NCBI RefSeq assembly: GCF_019448235.1
Contig: NZ_CP080409.1
Span: forward strand, 3,410,001-3,474,000
DNA from: Nocardioides panacisoli
Lineage (GTDB): Bacteria; Actinomycetota; Actinomycetes; Propionibacteriales; Nocardioidaceae
Direction of reading: 5' to 3'
Length of the DNA stretch: 64,000 nucleotides
The translations under genes were made by a program, and so were the position numbers. Within the stretch, counting starts at the first letter, position 1; every line of letters starts with the position of its first letter. Below the pieces are notes generated by a model that searched no databases, was not told the DNA's origin, and saw only the letters and a list, made by a program, of their open reading frames with translations. Positions 1 through 8,225 of this stretch are shown here, in pieces.

Positions 1-1
1 G

Positions 2-472
2 GCGTTGGACCCGGGCGGCTTCTGGAGCGACCGTGAGCTCACCGTCTTCGGCGCCACGCTGCGACCGTCGATCGCTGCAGTCCGAGCGCTGCGGGGCATT
101 CTGCCGGCCCTCCTCGGCAGCTCCGTGGGTCGGACCCTGCTGCTCGCGCAGTTGTCGGCACGGCCCTGGGCGCTGTCGCGAGAGACCGTGTTGCCGGACG
201 TGCGCGGGTTGGCCGACTCTCCCTCGACGGGCGCTGCCCTGGATGCCCTGACCAAGGGGCCCAAGCAACAGGGCGCCCCGGCCGGCACCGTCCCGGGCCG
301 GGTCACGATCGGTTGGGGTCGCCGTGACCTGGTCACCGTGCCCCGACAGGCGGCGCGTGCGACGGACCTGTTCCCCGACGCGGAACTGCACTGGTTCGAG
401 CGGTGCGGCCACTTCCCCCAGTGGGACGCACCGCACGAGGCGACCCGACTGATTCTCGACAACACCGACTGA
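2..472 (+). CDS. Alpha/beta hydrolase, C-terminal part (5' end outside window)
   Basis: The reading frame is already open at base 2, so the gene starts upstream of the window and only about 156 C-terminal residues are visible. These show the end of an alpha/beta hydrolase fold: a lid-like helical stretch, a strand ending in GWGRRDLVTVP that should carry the acid residue, and a final CGHFPQWDAPHEA segment whose His is the expected catalytic-triad base. The nucleophile-elbow Ser (GxSxG) lies outside the window. Substrate cannot be judged. It ends at 472 and is followed by 233 bases without a convincing intact gene. The fold assignment is firm; activity is inferred from the family. Confidence 0.8.
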   Translation, partial: ALDPGGFWSDRELTVFGATLRPSIAAVRALRGILPALLGSSVGRTLLLAQLSARPWALSRETVLPDVRGLADSPSTGAALDALTKGPKQQGAPAGTVPGRVTIGWGRRDLVTVPRQAARATDLFPDAELHWFERCGHFPQWDAPHEATRLILDNTD

Positions 473-616
473 GGTCTGTTGCCGGGCCATCGCCGAGACG
501 TCGTCCAGGGTGAGGTGCCGGTTCGGATCGAACTGTTTGGTCGATCGTCGAGACGTCAGCAAAGCCCGGAGCCCGCGTTCGGTCGTAGCCCCGGGCAAGA
601 CGACAGCACCAGTCAT
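473..616 (-). pseudogene. Possible nitroreductase N-terminal remnant
   Basis: On the minus strand an ATG at 616 opens about 48 codons that read like the start of an FMN nitroreductase (GLRALLTSRRSTKQF, then a DPNRHLTLDDVSAM segment, resembling the RRSxRxF...P..L...L pattern at the N terminus of that family). After base 472 the same frame runs into the antisense of the upstream hydrolase, so nothing like the rest of a nitroreductase follows. There is no clear ribosome binding site. It is read as a truncated gene remnant; it could also be chance similarity. Confidence 0.3.
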
Positions 617-705
617 GCCGTGATCGTGGCACGGGCGAAACGTCAGGAACGGCTGAGGGAGCCATGGCCCCACCGCACCGCTTCGAACCGGGCGCTGTCG
701 CCGGC

Positions 706-2058
706 TCAGGTGTCGCGGCGTACGACCTTGCCACCCTTGGTGGTGACCTCGTCGACGAGGGTGATGCTGCGCGGCTGCCAGGGCCGGGGAAGCTCGGCGC
801 AGGCGGCCCGGACCGCGGACTTCAGGGCGTCGGGATCGGTGCCGTCCTCGGGGACGACGTCGACCGCCACGACGGCCCCCACCAGCGGGTTGGCGCGGCC
901 GTGGACCCGGGCGGCCCGTACCTCGGGCAGCGCCAGCACGCGCTCCTCGACCGGCAGCGGGTGCACCTTCACCCCGCCGACGTTGATCACCTCCGAGCTG
1001 CGGCCACGGAAGACGATCCGGTCGCCGGCGACCTCGACCAGGTCGCCGGTCGGCCACCACTCCTCGGCGGAACGGTCGGGCTCGCCGTAGTAGCCGAGCA
1101 TGCTCGCGCGGGAGCGCACCCACAGCTCGCCCTCGACGACCCGCAGCTGCACGGTGCCGTCGCCGTCCTCCTCCAGCAGGCTCGCCGGCAGGCCGCTGTC
1201 GCCGTCGCGCACCGAGCCGGTCGAGCCGAACTCCGAGCCTGCGTAGATGTGGGAGATGCGCGCGTCGGCGAAGGTCGCGTGGAGGTCGTCCAGGAGCTCC
1301 CCGGGCGCTGCCTCGCCGCCGAGCGTGACCTGCCGCAGCGCCGGCAGCGGACGGTCGTCGGCGCGCAGCTCGGCGAGCAGGAAGCGCCAGAACGTCGGCG
1401 TCGCGCTGATGTGGTCGACGCCGTGGTCGTGGACCAGCCCGAGCACCGCCTGCGGGCGGCGCACCGACGGCGCGACCAGCGTGGCGCCGGTGCCGAGGAC
1501 GTGGACGAGGACCTGCAGGCCGGCGTACTGCTGCGGGCCGTAGGCCAGCAGCCACACCTGGCCGGTGCCGTCGCGGGTGTCGCGCAGCCGGGCGAGCTGC
1601 CGCGTCCAGTCGTGGCGTACGCCGCGCGGCGTGCCGGTCGTGCCGGTCGTCAGCACCAGCAGCGGCCGGTCGGCCGGCGGTCCCTCGATCAGGCGGCCCT
1701 CGCGACGCAACGACGACGAGGTCCGCACGGCCACGCCCGCCTCGGCCAGGTCCTCGCGTGGCGAGACGACGACACCGTGGTCGAACGCGGCCGCCTGCCG
1801 CGCCGCCTCCCCGGCGGCGACGTCGGGGGCGTAGACGCAGGCGTCGACGCCGGTCAGTGACGCCGCGGCGAGCAGGGCCACCACCTCGGCCAGGTCGTTG
1901 GAGACGATCGCGAAGCGGTCGATGCCCTCCGCGGCCAGGCCGCGGGCCAGCGCCTCGGCCTCCGCGGCCAGCTCGGCGTAGGTCCACGTCGCGGCCTCGG
2001 TGATGACGCCCACGGTCGCGGGGTCGCGGTCGGCGGCGCGGCGCAGCAGCTCGATCAC
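706..2058 (-). CDS. AMP-forming acyl ligase (ANL superfamily)
   Basis: 450 residues. The adenylate-forming signature LTTGTTGTPRGVRHD lies around residues 134-148, a GSEFGSTG segment corresponds to the substrate/AMP motif, the PTGDL motif and the hinge region FRGRSSEVINVGGVKV follow, and the C-terminal catalytic-lysine motif TTKGGKVVRR closes the protein. Family knowledge: such enzymes activate a carboxylic acid as acyl-AMP and pass it to CoA or a carrier-protein phosphopantetheine. The GTG start overlaps the stop of the upstream acyltransferase (GTGA), and an acyl carrier protein is encoded in the same operon, so loading that carrier is the likeliest role. At 450 residues it is shorter than typical fatty-acyl-CoA ligases. 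Acyl substrate unknown. Confidence 0.88.
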   Translation of the reverse strand: MIELLRRAADRDPATVGVITEAATWTYAELAAEAEALARGLAAEGIDRFAIVSNDLAEVVALLAAASLTGVDACVYAPDVAAGEAARQAAAFDHGVVVSPREDLAEAGVAVRTSSSLRREGRLIEGPPADRPLLVLTTGTTGTPRGVRHDWTRQLARLRDTRDGTGQVWLLAYGPQQYAGLQVLVHVLGTGATLVAPSVRRPQAVLGLVHDHGVDHISATPTFWRFLLAELRADDRPLPALRQVTLGGEAAPGELLDDLHATFADARISHIYAGSEFGSTGSVRDGDSGLPASLLEEDGDGTVQLRVVEGELWVRSRASMLGYYGEPDRSAEEWWPTGDLVEVAGDRIVFRGRSSEVINVGGVKVHPLPVEERVLALPEVRAARVHGRANPLVGAVVAVDVVPEDGTDPDALKSAVRAACAELPRPWQPRSITLVDEVTTKGGKVVRRDT

Positions 2059-3344
2059 GGCGCCTCCCCGCCCAGCCCGGTCAGGCAGCCGTGCAGCGTG
2101 CGGGTGAGGGTGTCGAGGTCGATCTCGACCCGGTTGCGGTCCACGGCGAGCGTGAACGACGCTCGCCCGCGGAACGTCGTCGCGGCGGCGAAGAGGACCT
2201 GGTTGGGCGTCGGGGCCAGCGCCATCCCCAGCCGCCGCACCGTGGCCGGTTCACCGGTGACGCGGCCGACGTTGCTGAGGTTGACCGTCGGTGTCGCCGC
2301 CTCCATCCAGCGGCGCACCACCTGGTCGCTGGCCTCCCCGACGGGGAGCTTGTCGACCCCGCTGAGCGCGACGAAGAGCTCCGCCTCGCCGCGGTCGACG
2401 CGTCGCCGCACCTCGGCACTGGCGCGCCGGGCCAGCGCCGCCGGCTCCTCGGTCACGTCGAAGGAGGCCATCACGACCGCGGCCGCCTGCCCCACCCGCT
2501 CCGCGGCGCTGGGCGCGGCACGCGCCCGCAGGTCCACCGTGGTCGAGAACGGGATCCGCGTCAGTCCCGGCGTCAGCTCCGCGACGGTGTGCAGCAGCGC
2601 CACCGTGAGCGCCCCCTGCACGGTGGCGCCCGCCTCCTTGGACCACGCCAGCAGTGCGGCCGACTCCTCGGGGGTCAGGTCGAGGACGGCGTACTGCACG
2701 TCGCGGTCGCGGTCCAGCGACGGGTCGTGCCACGCCGGCGGCTTGCCGTGGGCGACGTACTCCTCCTCGTCGCGGACCGCCCGGGCGAGGGCGAGCATCT
2801 CGCCGCGGCGTGCGCTCCAGTCGCGTTCGGGCAGCACGTGCGCCGAGAGCGGCTCGGTGGGCCGGGTCAGCGGATGGTCACCGACGTCCTCCCCGGCGAG
2901 CAGCCCCGCGAGCAGCAGCGACAGCTGGGCGAGCGGACGACCGTCCAGTGCGGCGTGCTGCGCGGTCAGCAGCAGCGTGGTGGCGTCGGCGCCGACGACG
3001 GCCGAGCAGCGCACCTGCGCGTCCTCGGGGTCGAACCGCCGGTGCGTCTGGTCGGCCAGCGCCTCGGGCAGCGAGTCGTAGCACCGCACCGGTGCCGGCG
3101 GGAGGTCGTCGTCGAGGACGAAGTGCGCCTCGCGGGGGCCGGTGCGCTCCAGCCGCGTGCGCATCACCGGGACCTGCGCGGTGAGGTCGCGCCACGCCCG
3201 GTCCAGCGTCTCGGCGTCGTGGACGCCGTCCACCTCGAGCCAGCCGAACGCGTTCATCGGCCAGGACCGGTCGACGACCTCGTAGTAGATCTCGCTCGGG
3301 TCCAGCGGGCGGGCGGTCACGGGCGGCTCAGCTGGTGAGGCCAC
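2055..3344 (-). CDS. Condensation-domain-like acyltransferase
   Basis: About 429 residues with the HxxxDG catalytic motif of the condensation/Pap/WS-DGAT superfamily (QHAALDGRPLAQL, around residues 130-142) and a C-terminal half with a PTVNLSNVGR segment, matching the NxSNVG-type strand of that fold. Family members transfer an acyl group from a carrier-protein or CoA thioester to an amine or hydroxyl. It is a single free-standing domain with no adenylation or carrier domain attached; those functions are the neighbouring genes. The GTG at 3344 overlaps the upstream reductase by 17 bases; a second GTG at 3320 would avoid the overlap and is a real alternative. Likely role: final acyl transfer onto a glycan or other polar acceptor. 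Confidence 0.78.
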   Translation of the reverse strand: MASPAEPPVTARPLDPSEIYYEVVDRSWPMNAFGWLEVDGVHDAETLDRAWRDLTAQVPVMRTRLERTGPREAHFVLDDDLPPAPVRCYDSLPEALADQTHRRFDPEDAQVRCSAVVGADATTLLLTAQHAALDGRPLAQLSLLLAGLLAGEDVGDHPLTRPTEPLSAHVLPERDWSARRGEMLALARAVRDEEEYVAHGKPPAWHDPSLDRDRDVQYAVLDLTPEESAALLAWSKEAGATVQGALTVALLHTVAELTPGLTRIPFSTTVDLRARAAPSAAERVGQAAAVVMASFDVTEEPAALARRASAEVRRRVDRGEAELFVALSGVDKLPVGEASDQVVRRWMEAATPTVNLSNVGRVTGEPATVRRLGMALAPTPNQVLFAAATTFRGRASFTLAVDRNRVEIDLDTLTRTLHGCLTGLGGEAP

Positions 3345-4071
3345 CGTCGACCACGAGCACCTGGCCGGTGATCCAGTCGTTGCGCGGGTCGACGAGGAAC
3401 TGCACGGCGCGCGCGATGTCGTCCGGCTCGCCCAACCGTCCGGCCGGCGTACGCCGCACGATCTGCTGGAGCTGCCCCTCGTCCAGGCCGTGGCTCATCT
3501 CGGTGCGCAGGTAGCCCGGCGCGATGCCGTTGACGGTGATCGACTTCGAGCCCAGCTCGCGCGCCAGGGCGCGGGTGAAGCCGTCGAGCGCGGCCTTCGT
3601 GGCGCCGTACACGCTCAGGCCGCGGTAGCCGGTCAGGCCGACGATGGAGGAGATGTTGACGATGCGGCCGCCGCCGTGGGCGAGCATGTTGCGCACCACG
3701 CGCCGGGTCAGGCTGATCGTGGCCTTGAGGTTGAGGTCGATGACGGTGTCGGCGTCGTCGTCGGAGAAGAGCGCGAGGACGCCGTCGCGGGCGACGCCGG
3801 CGTTGTTGACCAGCACGTCGATGGAGCCCCACTCCTCGACGACGGCCGTGACGAACCCGGTGGCCTGGTCGCGGTCGGAGACGTCGGCCTTGAGGAAGAG
3901 GAACCGGTCGGCGAGCGCCTCGTCGGACTGCCACTGCTCGACCAGGTCGGTGGCGGACCGGGAGCAGGTCGCGACCCGATCGCCGGCGTCGAGGAAGGAC
4001 TGGACGATGCCGGCGCCCAGTCCGCGGCTGCCGCCGGTGACGACGACGGTGCGGGGTGCGGGGGTGTTCAT
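3328..4071 (-). CDS. SDR oxidoreductase, 3-oxoacyl-ACP reductase-like
   Basis: 247-residue classical short-chain dehydrogenase. Cofactor motif TGGSRGLGAG lies near the N terminus, NNAG in the middle, catalytic Ser in the NISSIVG region and the YGATK (YxxxK) motif around residue 155, ending with a substrate-side DGGLTS tail typical of FabG-like enzymes. The start ATG overlaps the stop of the acyl carrier protein gene (ATGA), so the two are translationally coupled. With the carrier and ligase next door it probably reduces a 3-oxo group on a carrier-bound acyl chain. Substrate is inferred from context only. Confidence 0.88.
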   Translation of the reverse strand: MNTPAPRTVVVTGGSRGLGAGIVQSFLDAGDRVATCSRSATDLVEQWQSDEALADRFLFLKADVSDRDQATGFVTAVVEEWGSIDVLVNNAGVARDGVLALFSDDDADTVIDLNLKATISLTRRVVRNMLAHGGGRIVNISSIVGLTGYRGLSVYGATKAALDGFTRALARELGSKSITVNGIAPGYLRTEMSHGLDEGQLQQIVRRTPAGRLGEPDDIARAVQFLVDPRNDWITGQVLVVDGGLTS

Positions 4072-4334
4072 GCGGGGACCGGTGCCTCCGACTCGTCCCC
4101 GGCGGCGTAGAAGCCCACGATCTCGGCGACGGTCTCGGGCATCAGTCCGGCCCCGAACGGGTCGGTGCCGAACTCGTCCTCGAGGCGGGCGGAGAGCTCG
4201 GCGGTCTCCAGCGAGTCCAGGCCGAGGCCCTCCCCGTGGAGCACGGTGTCCATGGCCACCGCGAGGTCACCCTTCTCGGACTGCTCGAGGAGCGACTGGA
4301 TGATCGAGATGATCGAACCTTGCACGTCGGACAT
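4068..4334 (-). CDS. Acyl carrier protein
   Basis: About 88 residues, the usual ACP size, with the phosphopantetheine attachment motif GLDSLE (Ser in the middle of the protein) followed by the acidic helix ARLEDEFG. An ATG six bases upstream (4340) is also in frame, but the AAGGA element abuts it directly; AAGGA is correctly spaced (about 6 bases) for the ATG at 4334, so MSDVQ is preferred. First gene of a coupled carrier-reductase-acyltransferase-ligase run. It should hold the acyl intermediate as a thioester; a separate phosphopantetheinyl transferase is needed and is not in the window. Confidence 0.9.
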   Translation of the reverse strand: MSDVQGSIISIIQSLLEQSEKGDLAVAMDTVLHGEGLGLDSLETAELSARLEDEFGTDPFGAGLMPETVAEIVGFYAAGDESEAPVPA

Positions 4335-4393
4335 GGTCATCCTTCTTCTCAGCGGGACGCTTCACAGCACACAACGCAGCGGGCGGGGGTTCG

Positions 4394-5056
4394 TCACGGC
4401 TCGTAGCGCTGCCGGTCGTACAGCGACGGCGCGATGGTGAGCGGCGCGAGCCGCCGGGCGGGTACGCCGCCGTGCAGGTTGCGCGGCGTGACCTGCTGCC
4501 GGGTCCATGCGGTGGAGCCGGCAGCGAGCAGGGCGCCCTCGCCGATGGTGACGCCGGGCAGCACGGTGCAGTTGGTGGCGACGGCCGCGGCCTCCTCCAG
4601 GGTGACCGGCTCCAGGATCACGCCGCCGTTCTCGGGGTCGAAGGCGTGGGTGAGCACGGTGCAGCGGATGCCGGTGATCCAGGAGTGGTCGGCCATCAGC
4701 AGGCCGCCGCCGCAGTCGAGGTAGTGCATGCTGATGACGTGGGCGTTCTCGCCCATGCGGAGCGTGCGCAGCGAGCCGTGGTCCTCGGCGCCGGGCTCGA
4801 AGCCCGAGCCACCGAGGATCCAGTTGAACATCACGATCCGCGAGCCGCGGCCGACCTCGACGAGGGCCATGAAGCGGAAGGCGTTGAAGTTGCCGATCCG
4901 CACGCCCTCGGCGAGGTCGAGGCGGTCGACGCGCTGCACGAAGCAGATGCCGAACCTCACCGTCGGATGCACCCGGTGCCCGAGCCGGTTGAGCAGCCGG
5001 TTCTTCAGCCCGCAGGCGGGCAGCAGGCACACGAGCATCGTGAGGTGGTGGCGCAC
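4394..5056 (-). CDS. Left-handed beta-helix acyltransferase (WbbJ/LacA-like)
   Basis: About 220 residues with repeated hexapeptide-type turns (VRIGNFNAF, VEVGRGSRIVMF, LPGVTIGEGALLAAGS) ending in a GGVPARRL segment typical of sugar O-acetyltransferases. His residues in the ISMHY and LTHAF segments are candidates for catalysis. The GTG at 5056 gives an N terminus of the family pattern (VRHHLTMLVCLLPACGLKN); the ATG at 5038 is an alternative and neither has a strong ribosome binding site. It lies 26 bases after the SGNH gene. Probably acetylates a sugar of the surface glycan or its lipid-linked intermediate. Confidence 0.8.
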   Translation of the reverse strand: MRHHLTMLVCLLPACGLKNRLLNRLGHRVHPTVRFGICFVQRVDRLDLAEGVRIGNFNAFRFMALVEVGRGSRIVMFNWILGGSGFEPGAEDHGSLRTLRMGENAHVISMHYLDCGGGLLMADHSWITGIRCTVLTHAFDPENGGVILEPVTLEEAAAVATNCTVLPGVTIGEGALLAAGSTAWTRQQVTPRNLHGGVPARRLAPLTIAPSLYDRQRYEP

Positions 5057-5082
5057 CCGAGGAGGGTACCGAAGCCGCGGCG

Positions 5083-5859
5083 TCAGGATCCGGACGTGGC
5101 CAGCAGGCGGTTGATCTCCTCGCGCAGGACCGCGCGTCCGTTGTCGTTGGTGTGGACGCCGTCGGAGGTCGCCCACTCGCTCGCGGCGCCGGTGTCGTCG
5201 ACGAGGTCCTCGGTGCGGTCCAGGAGCAGGACCCGGGGGCGCCCCGCGGGCAGCGTCGAGGCGGCCCGGTGCAGCTCCTCGCGCACGATCGCGCAGGCGC
5301 GGATCCGCTCGGCGGGCGTGCCGACCTTGGGAAAGCCGGTCTGGTCGGGGTAGCGGTCGCTGGCGGGGAACGGCACCAGCACCAGGACCCGGTCGGCGCC
5401 GGTCTGCCGGGCACCGTCGTGGATCCGGTCCAGGTAGGTCGCGACGAAGTCGAACGCACCGGGCCGCTCCAGTCGGGGCGCGAGGTGGCAGCGGGTGTCG
5501 ATCTCGCCGAAGGTGTAGATCCAGCGGATCGCCCCGGCGTTGCGGGTGCGGGCGATCAGCCGGCTGATGCGGACCAGGGACGACGGCAGCCCGTCACGGG
5601 CGATGGAGAACATCAACCGCGGGCCGAGGTGGCAGGACCAGTGGCCGTCGCCGACGTGGCGCAGGGGAGCGCCGACCGTCGTGGCGGGCACGAGCGCGGC
5701 GTGGGAGTCGCCCACCCAGATCTCCTTGACCTGTCCCTGCCGTGCGCACCACAGCAGCCGGACGGCGGCGAGGGTGAAGGTCAGCTGGGCGCGGCGCAGC
5801 CGGAGGATGCGCCGCAGCTCGTGGAACCGGAGCCGCTCGGCCGGTCCGGTGGTGCTCAC
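5083..5859 (-). CDS. SGNH/GDSL-type hydrolase
   Basis: About 258 residues from the GTG at 5859, which overlaps the FkbM stop codon (GTGA). Block I is EIWVGDSHA with the nucleophile Ser, a central GEIDTRCH may supply oxyanion contacts, and the C-terminal DGVHTNDNG holds the Asp-xx-His pair (D and H) expected of block V. The reading frame is open further upstream but that part is only antisense of the methyltransferase. No signal peptide, so it appears cytoplasmic. Between a methyltransferase and an acetyltransferase it may add or remove O-acetyl groups on glycan building blocks. Exact reaction unknown. Confidence 0.82.
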   Translation of the reverse strand: MSTTGPAERLRFHELRRILRLRRAQLTFTLAAVRLLWCARQGQVKEIWVGDSHAALVPATTVGAPLRHVGDGHWSCHLGPRLMFSIARDGLPSSLVRISRLIARTRNAGAIRWIYTFGEIDTRCHLAPRLERPGAFDFVATYLDRIHDGARQTGADRVLVLVPFPASDRYPDQTGFPKVGTPAERIRACAIVREELHRAASTLPAGRPRVLLLDRTEDLVDDTGAASEWATSDGVHTNDNGRAVLREEINRLLATSGS

Positions 5860-6830
5860 TGCTGCCCCCGGATGCGGTCGACGCAGGCCTCGGCGACGGT
5901 CGTGGTCTCGCCGGTGCGGACGTCGACGACGGGCAGGTGGCCGATCAGCTCGAGGCGGGCAGGGACGCTGCGCATCCGCGAGATCGTGCCGTCGGGGTTG
6001 CGGGAGGTGAGGAAGCGGCTCTCCCGGTAGCCCTCGGCGGCGCTGAGGTCGGGCAGGTCGCCGGCGAGGTCGTCGCGGACGAAGAAGGCGTTGGCGCCGT
6101 TGCTGGAGCAGCCGACGAACCGGTGGCCCCGCTCGTGGGCGAGGTGGACCAACGCCGCGAGGGAGGCACCGAAGTACTGCTGGGACCAGTGCGCCTCGCT
6201 GTTCACGAACGACGGGTCGTAGGGGACCGTGATCGCGGCATCGGGGCCGAAGAGCGCGTTGTACTCCACGACCACGATGGCCGGCTCGACCGCCGTGACG
6301 GCCTCCCACAGCCAGTAGTCGTTGCCGTCGACGTCGATGGAGAGGACCCCGACCGGGCCCTCCGCGCCGTTGTCGCGCAGCAGGTCGTCGACGTTGTCGC
6401 AGGTGACGAACGCGCTCACCGGCTCCACGTCGTGGCGCCAGCTCAGCCCGGTGCTCATGACGAAGTCGACATGGGCGGTGCCGCCGTCGATCACGACGCC
6501 GCGCCAGTTGTCGTTCTGCAGCAGGAAGCGGGTGTTGGACTCGCGGTAGTCGCCGGTGCCGATCTCCACGAAGGTGTCGGTGTGCGGCCCGATGTTGCGC
6601 ACCAGGTGCTGCAGGATGCCGTCCTCGCCGAACTGGGAGAACACGCGGAACTCGATGTCGTCGAGCCGGTCGGGGCGTCCGGGGACGGTGCCGGCGAGCA
6701 CGTGGGTCTCGAGGCGCCCGATCGCCAGTCGCAGCTCGTCGTGCTGGGCCCGCAGGCGTTGCAGGACCTGACGGGCGATGGGGGCCGAGGCCACCCGGCG
6801 CAGGGAGCGGTACGCGAGGGGTGACGGCAC
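5856..6830 (-). CDS. FkbM-family methyltransferase
   Basis: 324 residues. The segment VFSQFGEDGILQHLV followed by FVEIGTGDYRESNTRFL is the characteristic opening of a class of SAM-dependent FkbM methyltransferases, and LSIDVDGNDYWLWEAV is the conserved IDxxGxxxW-type strand. The GTG start is supported by GGAGGT about 6 bases upstream. First gene of the minus-strand operon that runs down to 706. FkbM enzymes commonly O-methylate sugars in surface polysaccharides; that role is inferred here from the cluster. Confidence 0.85.
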   Translation of the reverse strand: MPSPLAYRSLRRVASAPIARQVLQRLRAQHDELRLAIGRLETHVLAGTVPGRPDRLDDIEFRVFSQFGEDGILQHLVRNIGPHTDTFVEIGTGDYRESNTRFLLQNDNWRGVVIDGGTAHVDFVMSTGLSWRHDVEPVSAFVTCDNVDDLLRDNGAEGPVGVLSIDVDGNDYWLWEAVTAVEPAIVVVEYNALFGPDAAITVPYDPSFVNSEAHWSQQYFGASLAALVHLAHERGHRFVGCSSNGANAFFVRDDLAGDLPDLSAAEGYRESRFLTSRNPDGTISRMRSVPARLELIGHLPVVDVRTGETTTVAEACVDRIRGQQ

Positions 6831-6869
6831 GAAACGACCTCCACGGGGAACGGGGCGACGCGCAGACGT

Positions 6870-6876
6870 TAGCCTA
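6870..6876. promoter_or_regulatory. Symmetric -10 element between divergent operons
   Basis: The run TTAGCCTATC contains TAGCCT on the plus strand (6870-6875) and TAGGCT on the minus strand (6876-6871). Each fits the TANNNT -10 pattern, so one near-palindromic site could fire both ways, toward FkbM (start 6830) and the flippase (start 6926). No clear -35 box was identified on either side. Confidence 0.45.
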
Positions 6877-6925
6877 TCGAGGTCGATGGGGAGGCGCGGC
6901 TGCGCGCAGCGGAACGAGGTCTGAG

Positions 6926-8221
6926 ATGGCGGAGACGAGTCGTCGCGCGGCCCGTGGCCGCATGGGACTCGTCACCGTCGACCAGGTCCTCTCCAGTGCC
7001 TCGAACCTCCTGGTGCTGCTCTGGACCGCCCACGCGCTGGCGCCGATCGACTTCGGTCGCTTCAGCCTGGTCTTCCTGATCTACTCCTTCGCCCAGGGCG
7101 CCGTGGTGCGCTCACTGGTGTCGTGGACGGTGATGGCGCACCCCGAGGACGCCCGACAGCGTCCCCGGGCGGTGCTCGGTACGGCGGTCGTGCTCTCGCT
7201 CGCCGCCGGCCTCCTCTGCCTCGCCGCCGGCGCCGCACTGGTGCCCCTGGACAACCCGGTCGCGGTGCCGCTGCTCGTCGTGGGTGCGGTGCTGCCGCTG
7301 CTCTCGGTCCAGGACGTCGGCCGCTACCTCGCCTTCGCCCAGGGACGTCCCAGCCGGGCGATCGTGCTCGACACGCTCTGGCTGCTGCTCGTCGTGGCCG
7401 CCTTCGGCGCCCTGGCGTGGTCCGGCACCGTCTCGCTGACCGGGATCGTCCTCGCCTGGGGCGTCGCGGGGGCCGTCGCTGGCCTGTGGGTGTTCGTGCA
7501 GCACGGCGTACCCCGCCGACGCGAGGTGACGCTGACCTGGCTGCGCGGGCGCTGGCACTTCTCGTGGCGCTCGCTGGTCGCGGCCAGCTCCTCGGCCACC
7601 GTCGCGTTGGTCGGCGCGCTGCTGGTCGCCCTGATCAGTGGCCCGCTGGCGGTCGCCGCCGTGCGCGCCGCGCTGCTCCTGGAACGACCGAGCACGACCG
7701 TGCAGACCGCCGTCGCGACCTCGGCCGGTGCCGACATCGCCCGCGAACGCTCCGACAACGCCGGCCTGCTGGCACACCAGCGTCGGGCGCTGCTGGTGGC
7801 GCTGGCGGTCGCCGCGGTGAACTTCGCGGTGCTGATGGTGCTGCCCGACGCCGTGGGCCGCCTCGTGCTGGGCAACGTGTGGGACCTGGTCGAGCCACTG
7901 CTGCTGGTGGTCAGCCTGCGCGTGCTCGCGATGGCGGCCCAGAGCGGCGTACGCGCCGCGCTGATGGGGCGCCGGCAGATCGGCGTGGTCATGGTGCTCG
8001 ACATCGTGGGGACCGCGCTGTCCATCGTCGGCCTCGTCGTCGGTGCGGCACTCGGCGACGGCGAGGGCGCGCTGTGGGGCGCGCTGGTCGGCCTGTCGCT
8101 GACCGTCGTCGGGTGGTGGGCCGCCCTGGTCCGCCACCTCCGCGAGGGCGACACCTATCCCACCGACGTCCTCGACGCCGACGAGAGCGATCCCGAGGCG
8201 GATCCGCAGCGCCTATCCTGA
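6926..8221 (+). CDS. Polysaccharide flippase (Wzx/MATE-like)
   Basis: About 431 residues from the ATG at 6926, with roughly 12 hydrophobic segments separated by short basic loops and an acidic C-terminal tail (DADESDPEADPQ). The N terminus MGLVTVDQVLSSASNLLVL resembles oligosaccharide flippases of the polysaccharide-transport family, which move lipid-linked repeat units across the membrane. Longer in-frame starts exist upstream but add a charged, non-family leader. It is 4 bases from the next gene, so they are probably co-transcribed. Together with the Wzz/BY-kinase it points to a Wzx/Wzy-type export pathway, though no Wzy polymerase was recognised in the window. Confidence 0.8.
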   Translation: MAETSRRAARGRMGLVTVDQVLSSASNLLVLLWTAHALAPIDFGRFSLVFLIYSFAQGAVVRSLVSWTVMAHPEDARQRPRAVLGTAVVLSLAAGLLCLAAGAALVPLDNPVAVPLLVVGAVLPLLSVQDVGRYLAFAQGRPSRAIVLDTLWLLLVVAAFGALAWSGTVSLTGIVLAWGVAGAVAGLWVFVQHGVPRRREVTLTWLRGRWHFSWRSLVAASSSATVALVGALLVALISGPLAVAAVRAALLLERPSTTVQTAVATSAGADIARERSDNAGLLAHQRRALLVALAVAAVNFAVLMVLPDAVGRLVLGNVWDLVEPLLLVVSLRVLAMAAQSGVRAALMGRRQIGVVMVLDIVGTALSIVGLVVGAALGDGEGALWGALVGLSLTVVGWWAALVRHLREGDTYPTDVLDADESDPEADPQRLS

Positions 8222-8225
8222 CGCC

